Source of the DNA: Synechococcus elongatus PCC 11801
Lineage (GTDB): Bacteria > Cyanobacteriota > Cyanobacteriia > Synechococcales > Synechococcaceae
NCBI RefSeq assembly: GCF_003846445.2
Contig: NZ_CP030139.2
Location: 1,426,001-1,490,000, forward strand
DNA length: 64,000 nucleotides
Direction of reading: 5' to 3'
Below are positions 46,140 through 53,875 of the stretch, in pieces. Made by a program: the position numbers and the translations under genes. The notes under the pieces were generated by a model. That model made no database searches. It was given only the letters and a program-made list of their open reading frames with translations, and had not been told where the DNA came from. Numbering within the stretch: position 1 is the first letter of the stretch; each line of letters opens with the position of its first letter.

Positions 46140-47525
46140 CTAAGACTCGGCGGCAGCCGTCACTGGTGCTGCAGTTTCAGGAAGCGGTAATTGGCGGTTT
46201 GGTCCCTTGATCAAAATACGGCGACCGAAATAGAGCGCCGTCACAAAGAGCACGCTGTAGAGCAGCAAAAAGGTTCCGAGAGAAGAGGCAACGGCTCCGG
46301 CAGGAACATTGGAGGCAGCATCCAGCGTTCGCAACTGGCCGTAGACGAGCCAAGGCTGACGACCCACACAACGGACAATCCAGCCCGATTCAACAGCAAT
46401 GTAGCCCAAGGGCGCAGCCAACACCCAGCCCCAGAGCAGCCAGCGTTGGTTGGTGAGATTGCCGCGCAACCATTGGGTAATGGTCAGAAACATCAAGCCA
46501 GCGAGGGCAAAGCCAATGCCGACCATGGCCCGAAAGGCGTAAAAAACTAGGCCGACCATGCTGGGGCGATCGCGCGGCTCCCACTCTGATAAGCCCTTGA
46601 GCGGACGGCTGAGGCGTGGCTGAAATTCCAGAATCCAGCCTAACGCCTGCGGAACTTCTAGTGACCAGCGATTGGTTTCAGCCTTGGTATCCGGCCAAGC
46701 CAAGATGCTCCACGGTGCAGCTTCACCGGCAGGGATCGTTTCCCACTGCGCTTCCATTGCTGCCAGTTTTGTCGGCTGATATTCCCAGACTTGCTCGCCA
46801 CTGAGGTGACCGACCCAGATTTGGAGTGGGGCGATCGCGATCAATGCTGAAAGGACGATCACAAAGGAGCGACGGAAAAAGTCACTTTCGCGATCGCGCA
46901 GCAGGTACCAAGCGCTGATGCCACCGACCATAAACAGCGAAGTCTCCAAAGTTGCGAGGAACATATGGGAGACGCTGACCGCCATGAAGGGATTGAAGAT
47001 GATCCGGAAGTAGTCGAGCACCTGGAAGTGACCATCCTGAAGCACGGTTCCAGCCGGTGTTTGCATCCAAGAGTTGGCCGCCAAAATCCAGAAGGTCGAG
47101 AGGTTTGCCCCAAACGCCACCATGATCGTGGCGAGGTAGTGGATCACAGGCGGCACGCGATTCCAGCCAAACAGCATGATCCCCAAGAAGCCCGCTTCCA
47201 ACATGAAGGCCATCGCACCTTCAAAGCCGAGAATGCTGCCGAAGAAATCACCGACCGCTTCTGAGAAGGGCGCCCAGTTGGTTCCAAACTGAAATTCCAT
47301 CGGCAGCCCCGAGGCAACACCAATCCCAAAGTTGAGGACGTAGAGTTTGGCCCAAAAACGAGCGTGATGGTAATAATCCGGGTTGCGCGTCCGTAGCCAC
47401 AGACCCTCCACAATCACCAAAAAAATGGCCAAGCCTGTCGTCAATACCGGCCAGAGCATGTGAAAAATGGCGGTGACAGCAAACTGCAATCGAGAGAGCG
47501 TGGCGGTGTCGGCAAGCCAAGACAT
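46140..47525 (-). CDS. cydA: Cytochrome bd-type quinol oxidase subunit I
   Basis: 461 residues from ATG 47525: SWLADTATLSRLQFAVTAIF then HMLWP with the axial His of heme b595. PMEFQFGTNW and GFEGAMAFMLEAGFLGIMLF (Glu102 and Glu110) form the proton path; a methionine in FRAMVGIGF is the b558 ligand; GRQPWLVYGQLR is the C-terminal signature. The residue that is Glu445 in E. coli, just before GRQPW, is Cys386 here (GWIVRCVGRQPW). The Q-loop is short, as in cyanobacteria. An upstream ATG at 47552 would add nine residues. It heads cydA-cydB and is divergent from the DAGK-like gene. Confidence 0.94.
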   Translation of the reverse strand: MSWLADTATLSRLQFAVTAIFHMLWPVLTTGLAIFLVIVEGLWLRTRNPDYYHHARFWAKLYVLNFGIGVASGLPMEFQFGTNWAPFSEAVGDFFGSILGFEGAMAFMLEAGFLGIMLFGWNRVPPVIHYLATIMVAFGANLSTFWILAANSWMQTPAGTVLQDGHFQVLDYFRIIFNPFMAVSVSHMFLATLETSLFMVGGISAWYLLRDRESDFFRRSFVIVLSALIAIAPLQIWVGHLSGEQVWEYQPTKLAAMEAQWETIPAGEAAPWSILAWPDTKAETNRWSLEVPQALGWILEFQPRLSRPLKGLSEWEPRDRPSMVGLVFYAFRAMVGIGFALAGLMFLTITQWLRGNLTNQRWLLWGWVLAAPLGYIAVESGWIVRCVGRQPWLVYGQLRTLDAASNVPAGAVASSLGTFLLLYSVLFVTALYFGRRILIKGPNRQLPLPETAAPVTAAAES

Positions 47526-47657
47526 AAGGCTGGGGGGCGATCGTGCCCCCATTGTGACGATATTTTTCTCTGGAGTTCTAGAAAATCTGCATTCCCTGAC
47601 CTCCTGCCTCAGTCCAAGCGATCGCCCCAACCTTGAACATCCCGAGGCGGCTGGGCT

Positions 47658-48470
47658 GTGACGCTGCACCGTCTCTTGGTGGTCTTACCCAGTGCGTTGA
47701 TTGCCGCGCGATCGCGGCGACAGGTGCGCGAAGCTTTGCAGGCCCAAGGATTTGAAGTGCTGCTGCCTCGCTGTCGGGAGCCGCACGAGATTTCAGCTCT
47801 AATCCGATCACACTCAGCAGTCGAAGGGCTGGTGACAGCGACGGATCCAGAAACCGTCAGTGCGGTTCTCATGGTTTGGCCTAGCGATCGCCCTTGGTTG
47901 CTGCTGCCATTGGGAAGCGATCGCCAGCTCTGCGAGGAGTTGCAGCTCTGGAGCAACTGGCAAACCGCGATCGCACAATTGAGGCGAGCTTCAAGCAGCT
48001 CAATTCCAGTTGGCCTCGTGGACGATCGCCCCTTTCTGGGCAGCCTGAAGCTGGGACTATCACAACCGATGGCAGGCTTACACCAGCAATGGCGCCAGTA
48101 TCCCTGGCAGTCAGAAGCTGTAAGAGCTGCGCTGAAGTTGTCTTGGTTGGGGCAGCGCTTTCAGGTAGAGGGAAAAACCGCTTCGCAACAGTGGAGCTGG
48201 CGCACCACCCAACTGCAGATCGCCTGTGGGCGCGATCGCCGCTTCTGGCTCAGTCACTGGGAGACCGAGCGATCGCGCCGGCCCGGAGACCCTTGGCCAT
48301 CGCCAACTCGGCAGCAAGTTGAGGCTCCGCTGCAAATCCAGGCACATCCCAGCCAACCGCTCTGGTACCTCGGGCAGCGTCTTCCCGATGGACCTTGGCA
48401 CCTTCAGCACCGTCCCCAGTCCCAAGTTCTGTTTGCACCTCCTGCCGTTAATCCCAAGGCTGTTCGCTGA
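47658..48470 (+). CDS. Degenerate diacylglycerol-kinase-like protein
   Basis: 270 residues from GTG 47658. The N-terminal half tracks the DAGK/NAD-kinase fold: LLVVLPSALIAARSRRQVRE, GFEVLLPRCREPHEISALIR, then GLVTATDPETVSAVL where the kinase loop GGDGT should be, then PWLLLPLGSDRQLCEELQL (like 'PLGTxNDFAR') and IPVGLVDDRPFLGSLKLGLS. The catalytic glycines and Asp are missing, so it is probably not a kinase. A binding or regulatory role is possible. The stop and the next start share one base (TGATG), so the two are coupled. The fold call is by eye. Confidence 0.6.
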   Translation: MTLHRLLVVLPSALIAARSRRQVREALQAQGFEVLLPRCREPHEISALIRSHSAVEGLVTATDPETVSAVLMVWPSDRPWLLLPLGSDRQLCEELQLWSNWQTAIAQLRRASSSSIPVGLVDDRPFLGSLKLGLSQPMAGLHQQWRQYPWQSEAVRAALKLSWLGQRFQVEGKTASQQWSWRTTQLQIACGRDRRFWLSHWETERSRRPGDPWPSPTRQQVEAPLQIQAHPSQPLWYLGQRLPDGPWHLQHRPQSQVLFAPPAVNPKAVR

Positions 48471-48856
48471 TGTCTGCTCTTCTTCGTGCCCGACTAGTGG
48501 AAATTGAGAAGGAACTCCGCTCCTACGACTATCCGGGCTGGGAAGTACAGCGCTATCAAGACGACGAACAAATTCGGATTCATGCTGTGCTGGAAAGCGA
48601 TCGCACCCTGACTGAAGCAGAGTTCGTCCTGCTGTTGGATGCTGTGGACGATCGCCCCGACAGCGCCGAGTGTTTTTATGCCGACTACAGCAGCGATCGT
48701 GAGGTGACGATCAGCGGCGATTTTGAGCTGGTGCTCGAGATTTTCCGGCAGATGCTCAATGAGCAATTTCAGGTTTGGACTGGCAGTCTGCAGCCGTTGA
48801 CGTCTCTGTTTGCTAGGGCAATGGCAGAAACGGAAACAGACTTTTCGCCGCTTTGA
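48470..48856 (+). CDS. Conserved hypothetical protein, coupled to the DAGK-like gene
   Basis: 128 residues: LRARLVEIEKELRSYDYPGW, then VLESDRTLTEAEFVLLLDAV and CFYADYSSDREVTISGDFEL. Acidic, soluble, alpha/beta. No motif I recognise. The ATG shares one base with the upstream stop. The last 44 nt overlap the convergent small secreted protein. No function assigned. Confidence 0.65.
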   Translation: MSALLRARLVEIEKELRSYDYPGWEVQRYQDDEQIRIHAVLESDRTLTEAEFVLLLDAVDDRPDSAECFYADYSSDREVTISGDFELVLEIFRQMLNEQFQVWTGSLQPLTSLFARAMAETETDFSPL

Positions 48857-49109
48857 GAACCCCGAGGAAGAACGCCAGTTCTCGCACTGATGGGTTGAGT
48901 CCTCTGACGGGGTCGGGGTCAGTCTGCAAGCGCTGCTGCAAGATGGTGTATTCCTCTGGCGTCAGGGGGCGACCATCGAGAGGCGATCGCCCGTCCAAAA
49001 TGATTTCTTGGCGCAGTACCTCTTCTGGCAGATCCAGGAGAGTCTCTGCCGCAATGGCCGATTGGAGGCTTAAAATCAGCCCCCCAGCAAGGAGCAGTTG
49101 GCTGCGCAT
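48813..49109 (-). CDS. Small secreted protein of unknown function
   Basis: 98 residues with a Sec signal peptide (RSQLLLAGGLILSLQSAIAA). The mature part is helical: LLDLPEEVLRQEIILDGRSP, DGRPLTPEEYTILQQRLQTD and a C-terminal hydrophobic patch AFFLGVLKAAKSLFPFL. No family recognised. It is convergent with, and overlaps by 44 nt, the preceding gene on the other strand. The signal peptide and the LTPEEY motif support a real gene. Confidence 0.65.
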   Translation of the reverse strand: MRSQLLLAGGLILSLQSAIAAETLLDLPEEVLRQEIILDGRSPLDGRPLTPEEYTILQQRLQTDPDPVRGLNPSVRELAFFLGVLKAAKSLFPFLPLP

Positions 49110-49255
49110 TGGGGCAACTTAGCAAACGCTTGGGTTCACTTTGCCATAGTCCAACCGCAGCGATCGGCGGCTGAAGCTACCGTCTAACACCGCTCAGCCG
49201 TGCTTTTCAGCCCCGCCGTAAGATGGGAAGGTTACCGCCACGCGATCGCTCATTC

Positions 49256-50710
49256 ATGTTTGACGCTCTTGCCGAACGCCTAGAACAAGCCTGGACTAAG
49301 CTCCGGGGCCAGGACAAAATCAGCGAATCAAACGTCCAAGAGGCGCTCAAAGAAGTCCGGCGCGCCCTGCTCGAAGCGGACGTCAACCTCGGCGTTGTCA
49401 AAGAATTTATTGCTCAAGTCCAAGAAAAAGCGGTCGGGACGCAGGTCATCAGCGGGATTCGGCCCGACCAACAGTTCATCAAGGTCGTCTACGACGAGCT
49501 GGTGCAGGTCATGGGCGAAACCCATGTCCCGCTGGCCCAAGCCGCCAAAGCCCCAACCGTCATTCTGATGGCCGGTCTCCAGGGTGCGGGTAAAACGACC
49601 GCCACGGCGAAGCTGGCACTACATCTGCGCAAGGAAGGGCGATCGACCCTGTTGGTGGCCACGGACGTCTATCGTCCGGCAGCGATCGACCAGTTGATCA
49701 CACTGGGCAAACAGATCGATGTGCCCGTATTTGAACTCGGCAGCGACGCCAATCCGGTTGAGATTGCTCGCCAAGGTGTCGAAAAAGCGCGGCAAGAGGG
49801 CATTGACACCGTCATCGTCGATACGGCAGGCCGACTCCAGATCGACACGGAAATGATGGAGGAGCTGGCCCAAGTTAAAGAGGCGATCGCGCCCCACGAA
49901 GTGCTGCTGGTCGTCGACTCGATGATTGGCCAAGAAGCCGCTAGCCTGACCCGCAGCTTCCACGAACGGATTGGGATCACCGGCGCCATCCTGACCAAGT
50001 TGGATGGTGATAGCCGCGGTGGGGCAGCCCTCTCGATTCGCCGCGTTTCCGGTCAGCCGATCAAATTTGTCGGTCTGGGCGAAAAAGTTGAAGCCCTGCA
50101 GCCTTTCCATCCTGAGCGGATGGCCTCGCGCATCCTCGGCATGGGCGACGTGCTGACCTTGGTCGAAAAAGCCCAAGAAGAAATCGACTTGGCCGATGTC
50201 GAAAAAATGCAGGAGAAAATCCTGGCGGCCAAATTCGACTTCACTGACTTCCTTAAGCAAATGCGCTTGCTGAAGAACATGGGGTCATTGGCGGGCTTCG
50301 TCAAATTGATTCCGGGTCTTGGCGGCAAAATCAACGACGAGCAACTGCGTCAGGGCGAGCGTCAACTCAAGCGCGTTGAAGCGATGATCGGCTCGATGAC
50401 GCCGCAGGAGCGTCGCGATCCAGACCTGTTGGCAAATTCCCCCAGCCGCCGCCACCGCATTGCTAAAGGTTGCGGTCAAACCGAAGCCGAAATCCGCCAA
50501 ATCATCCAGCAATTCCAACAGATGCGTACGATGATGCAGCAGATGAGCCAAGGCGGCTTCCCCGGCGGTGGCATGGGAATGCCCGGTTTTGGCGGTGGCA
50601 TGCCCGGATTGGGTGGCGGTGCGCCTGCACCTCAGCCCGGTTTCCGGGGCTATGGCCCTCCGAAAAAGCAAAAGAAAGGCGGCAAAAAGAAAAAGGGCTT
50701 TGGCCTGTAG
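49256..50710 (+). CDS. ffh: Signal recognition particle protein Ffh
   Basis: 484 residues from ATG 49256: MFDALAERLEQAWTKLRGQD. G1 GLQGAGKTTATAKLA, G3 DTAGRLQ, G4 TKLDGDSRGG; the M domain has a Met-rich groove and the RNA-binding loop RRHRIAKGCG. A Gly/Met/Pro-rich linker and a Lys-rich tail (KKQKKGGKKKKGFGL) finish the protein. It binds signal sequences and 4.5S/scRNA. ATG 49223 adds 11 atypical residues. It opens a rightward cluster with rpsP, khpA, rpsU and phoH. Confidence 0.97.
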   Translation: MFDALAERLEQAWTKLRGQDKISESNVQEALKEVRRALLEADVNLGVVKEFIAQVQEKAVGTQVISGIRPDQQFIKVVYDELVQVMGETHVPLAQAAKAPTVILMAGLQGAGKTTATAKLALHLRKEGRSTLLVATDVYRPAAIDQLITLGKQIDVPVFELGSDANPVEIARQGVEKARQEGIDTVIVDTAGRLQIDTEMMEELAQVKEAIAPHEVLLVVDSMIGQEAASLTRSFHERIGITGAILTKLDGDSRGGAALSIRRVSGQPIKFVGLGEKVEALQPFHPERMASRILGMGDVLTLVEKAQEEIDLADVEKMQEKILAAKFDFTDFLKQMRLLKNMGSLAGFVKLIPGLGGKINDEQLRQGERQLKRVEAMIGSMTPQERRDPDLLANSPSRRHRIAKGCGQTEAEIRQIIQQFQQMRTMMQQMSQGGFPGGGMGMPGFGGGMPGLGGGAPAPQPGFRGYGPPKKQKKGGKKKKGFGL

Positions 50711-50813
50711 TCCGCGATTGTCCTTTGGCTCTTGGTTGCCAGCCATGGTAATTTGAGAGATTGTCGGCTATCTCTAGCCATCCTCAGTTGATGTCACTCA
50801 TCAGAGCATTCGC

Positions 50814-51062
50814 ATGATCAAACTGCGTCTCAAGCGCTTCGGTAAGAAACGGGAAGTCAGCTACCGTATCGTGGCGACCAACAGCACCTCTCGTCGTGAT
50901 GGTGCACCTTTGGAAGAACTCGGTTTCTACAACCCCCGCACCAACGAAACTCGTCTGGATGTGCCGGCGATCGTTCGTCGTCTGCAACAAGGGGCTCAAC
51001 CCACCGAGACGGTGCGCAGCATCTTGACCAAAGCCCAAATTTTTGAACAGCTGAAGGCCTAA
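50814..51062 (+). CDS. rpsP: 30S ribosomal protein S16
   Basis: 82 residues: [39 protein letters not shown]. Canonical length and start. khpA begins 4 nt downstream. Confidence 0.98.
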   Translation: MIKLRLKRFGKKREVSYRIVATNSTSRRDGAPLEELGFYNPRTNETRLDVPAIVRRLQQGAQPTETVRSILTKAQIFEQLKA

Positions 51063-51066
51063 GGTT

Positions 51067-51384
51067 TTGTCGCAGGCTTCTGCCGATCGACCGGACTACG
51101 TCGGGCTTGTTCGCCATTTGCTAGAGCCTCTCTTAGAGCCGGGGGAGTCGTTGCGCTTGGATTGCGAAGTGACGCAAGCGGGCCAGCGGGTTCTGTTGCG
51201 TTTGGCTGCAGCCGACACCAGCATGCCTCGGATTTTGGGGCGCGGAGGGCGCAACCTCCAAGCCGTGCGAGCCATCCTCAGTGCCACAGCTGAATTAGCG
51301 GGTCAGCAGATCCACTTGGAAGTTTTAGGGCAAGCTCGCCACACAGAACGACCGCAGCGCCGAGACCGCGATCCGGTAGAATAG
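51067..51384 (+). CDS. khpA: KH-domain RNA-binding protein KhpA
   Basis: 105 residues from TTG 51067. YVGLVRHLLEPLLEPGESLR then ADTSMPRILGRGGRNLQAVR: a single KH domain with the GRGG nucleic-acid loop. KhpA binds RNA with KhpB in other bacteria. It sits between rpsP (4 nt) and rpsU, the usual arrangement (rpsP-khpA). The C-terminus is charged and short. Confidence 0.9.
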   Translation: MSQASADRPDYVGLVRHLLEPLLEPGESLRLDCEVTQAGQRVLLRLAAADTSMPRILGRGGRNLQAVRAILSATAELAGQQIHLEVLGQARHTERPQRRDRDPVE

Positions 51385-51425
51385 TGATTCTGCAAGTCTC
51401 GAAGTTCGACATTTAGCTTTTATTC

Positions 51426-51443
51426 GGGAGGTGATTACCAAGC
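51426..51443 (+). promoter_or_regulatory. Shine-Dalgarno of rpsU
   Basis: GGGAGGTGA (51426-51434) is a near-perfect anti-16S match, nine bases before GTG 51444. It supports the short ribosomal gene. Confidence 0.7.
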
Positions 51444-51617
51444 GTGGCTGAAGTCCGTCTAGGCGAAAACGAAACGATCGAGTCAGCACTTCGTCGTTTC
51501 AAGAAGAAAATCCAGAAAGCTGGCATTCTTCCCGAAGTCCGTCGACGCGAGCACTACGAAAAGCCGAGCCAACGTCGCAAGCGCAAGCTCGAGGCCTCTC
51601 GTCGTCGTCGTCGCTAA
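51444..51617 (+). CDS. rpsU: 30S ribosomal protein S21
   Basis: 57 residues from [60 protein letters not shown]. The full S21 signature and arginine-rich tail; small and easily missed because the start is GTG. It is preceded by GGGAGGTGA and lies 59 nt after khpA. Confidence 0.97.
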   Translation: MAEVRLGENETIESALRRFKKKIQKAGILPEVRRREHYEKPSQRRKRKLEASRRRRR

Positions 51618-51743
51618 TTGCTAGCTGGGGTGCCGCCTTTCTGATCCGAAGCGGCATCCACTGACAGAATTTTGAGTTTTAGCTTGAGGGTTGAGATGCA
51701 CTCTGTGCGTGCGATCGCCCATTTACTGAGAGGTGGGCTCTGA

Positions 51744-52709
51744 ATGGAGTCGACCTCGATTTTTTTACCGAGCTTGGAAAGCGCGATCGCCCTGAGCGGC
51801 GAAGGGCAAGCCAATCTCAAATTGCTAGCTCGCCAAACGGGTGCAGATATCGTTTTGCGGGGTCAAGAATTGGTGCTGCGCGGCACCGAAACCCAGGTTC
51901 GACTCTGCGGGCAATTAGTTGCTGCTTTGGAAGCCCTCTGGTCTGAGGGGCGCGCGATCGCGGAAGTCGATATCTTGACTGCGCGACAGGCGATCGATAC
52001 CCAGCGTCAGCCGGAACTGTTGGCCATGCGCGAAGACGTGCTGGCACGAACCCGCCGGGGCGAAGTGATTCGGGCGCGCACCTTTCGCCAGCAACGCTAC
52101 ATCCAAGCGATGCGCAAGCAAACGCTGACCTTTGGGCTAGGGCCAGCGGGAACCGGCAAAACCTTTCTGGCCGCTGTCGTCGCTGTGCAATCGCTGCTAG
52201 AAAACCAATGCGAGCGGCTGATTCTGACGCGGCCTGCCGTAGAAGCCGGCGAACGCTTGGGCTTTCTCCCCGGTGATCTGCAGCAGAAAATCGATCCCTA
52301 TCTGCGGCCGCTCTACGACGCCCTCCACGAATTGGTAGAACCGGAGCGGATTTCGGCGCTGATGGAGCGTGGGGTGATTGAAGTTGCACCGCTGGCCTAC
52401 ATGCGGGGGCGCACCCTCAACCGCGCTTTTGTGATTTTGGATGAAGCCCAAAACACGACGCCCGCCCAGATGAAAATGATGCTGACGCGGATTGGTTTTG
52501 GCTCCAAGCTGGTGGTGACAGGCGACCCTAGTCAGACCGATTTGCCGCCCTCTGTTCCCTCAGGCTTGGCCTTAGCCGAACGAATCTTGGGCAATGTTGA
52601 AGGCATCGCCTTTTGCAAGCTCGGTCGGCAGGATGTGGTGCGTCATCCCTTAGTGCAGCGCATCGTTGAAGCCTATGAGCGCTTTGAAGCCCAGAGCGGC
52701 GGTACCTGA
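51744..52709 (+). CDS. phoH: PhoH-family P-loop ATPase (PhoH-like protein)
   Basis: 321 residues. Walker A GPAGTGKTFLAAVVAV, LTRPAVEAGERLGFLPGDLQ, Walker B AFVILDEAQNTTPAQMKMML and VTGDPSQTDLP: all PhoH/YbeZ features. An N-terminal ~60-residue KH-like part (LARQTGADIVLRGQELVLRG) is also seen. YbeZ-type PhoH proteins act with YbeY in rRNA maturation; despite the name, no pho regulation is implied. Its place after ffh-rpsP-khpA-rpsU supports an RNA/ribosome job. Confidence 0.95.
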   Translation: MESTSIFLPSLESAIALSGEGQANLKLLARQTGADIVLRGQELVLRGTETQVRLCGQLVAALEALWSEGRAIAEVDILTARQAIDTQRQPELLAMREDVLARTRRGEVIRARTFRQQRYIQAMRKQTLTFGLGPAGTGKTFLAAVVAVQSLLENQCERLILTRPAVEAGERLGFLPGDLQQKIDPYLRPLYDALHELVEPERISALMERGVIEVAPLAYMRGRTLNRAFVILDEAQNTTPAQMKMMLTRIGFGSKLVVTGDPSQTDLPPSVPSGLALAERILGNVEGIAFCKLGRQDVVRHPLVQRIVEAYERFEAQSGGT

Positions 52710-52840
52710 AAGCTAAGTTTCTGCTCAAAGCTGCTTTTTCTGCGAAATGTAACCCCAATGGGGGCGATCGCGGACACTATAAGGACGCATCGAAATCCAC
52801 ATGTCTGGTCTCAGTGACTTCTACACAGAAATCCTGAACA

Positions 52841-53842
52841 TTGGTGCAGGACTTTCAGTTACGTGAATCGTTAGAGAAATTTCAAAACGCGACGGTCAAG
52901 ACTATTACGCCAATTTCTCAGGGTATTCAGCTCATAACATCAGGCTCAGACTGGAAGTTTGCCAATGAGGGCGAGCTAGAGCGGTTGGTCTGGGCTTGTC
53001 TGCCACATTTTTTAGATTGCCAACCGCTTCAGCGACAATTTCGAGTCAGCAATCAGTGCTGCGACATTTTGGCGGTCAGTCAACAGCGGCTAACGGTCAT
53101 TGAACTAAAAGTCGCGGAAGATCGCTATTTGATTCCACAACTGACTCGTTACTTTGATGCGTTGCGGGAAGAACAGCCGTTTACCGACCAAATTGACTAT
53201 CAGCGATCGATTCGATTGATTGCGATCGCACCCAGCTATCACGCCGACAACTTCACTGACATTCGCTATAGTCAGCTTTCTTTTGAGCTGTATCAATATC
53301 AAATTCGACAACATCGGCAAAAACATTATCTAACGCTGCTCAATCTCGAGACTCAGGAACAGCGGCATCAAGAAATTCCTGTTTTACAGTTACCGAGTAA
53401 TCCAGCCGATCTGCCTGACCCGCCGCGTCTGATGCAGAACTGGATCAAACGCTGTACCCCAGAACAAGCAGCTAGTCTCCTACAGCTCCGCGCCAAGATT
53501 CTCAAATTTGATCCTCGCATTCAAGAAACAATTCAGGATCGCGGCATTTATTATGGCAAAGGCAAAAAATATCTAGCAGAATTACGGACCGATCCAGCTC
53601 GAGAATTTTGTATTTTCTTTTGGATACCCGATCGCTCCTACTATGGTGGGCAAGTCAGGCGAATCCGTTATTGGACAAACTGGCTAACAGCAGGTTATTG
53701 GGGACCTTGCAACTCTGGCTTCAAACTGAGTGTCAACTGGGGAGGTGGCTCATATAGTCGAGCGAAAGCTCCTAGACTTCAGCAATCTCTTGAAGTGCTA
53801 ACGGATAAAGCACTCAAACATTGGCTAGAGCGAATGAATTGA
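52841..53842 (+). CDS. PD-(D/E)XK nuclease-like protein (DUF91/NucS-like)
   Basis: 333 residues from TTG 52841 (GTG 52844 is next). FANEGELERLVWACLPHFLD, then CCDILAVSQQRLTVIELK with the catalytic D-x9-11-ExK core, followed by QLTRYFDALREEQPF, is the restriction-endonuclease fold as in NucS/DUF91. The C-terminal 130 residues (IYYGKGKKYLAELRTDPARE, PDRSYYGGQVRRIRYWTNWL) are unrelated to anything I know. AT-richer than its neighbours in its central part. No partner gene is adjacent. A 21-codon ATG frame (52801-52866) overlaps the start in another phase. DNA repair, restriction or mobile-element function is open. Confidence 0.7.
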   Translation: MVQDFQLRESLEKFQNATVKTITPISQGIQLITSGSDWKFANEGELERLVWACLPHFLDCQPLQRQFRVSNQCCDILAVSQQRLTVIELKVAEDRYLIPQLTRYFDALREEQPFTDQIDYQRSIRLIAIAPSYHADNFTDIRYSQLSFELYQYQIRQHRQKHYLTLLNLETQEQRHQEIPVLQLPSNPADLPDPPRLMQNWIKRCTPEQAASLLQLRAKILKFDPRIQETIQDRGIYYGKGKKYLAELRTDPAREFCIFFWIPDRSYYGGQVRRIRYWTNWLTAGYWGPCNSGFKLSVNWGGGSYSRAKAPRLQQSLEVLTDKALKHWLERMN

Positions 53843-53875
53843 AAGCAATCACCTGACATCAACGCAGCGATCGCT

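Noticed and set aside
51629-51658. Hairpin after rpsU as a terminator
   Set aside because: Six-base stem (TGCCGC/GCGGCA) with a 14-nt loop and no T-run; phoH is likely reached by read-through.
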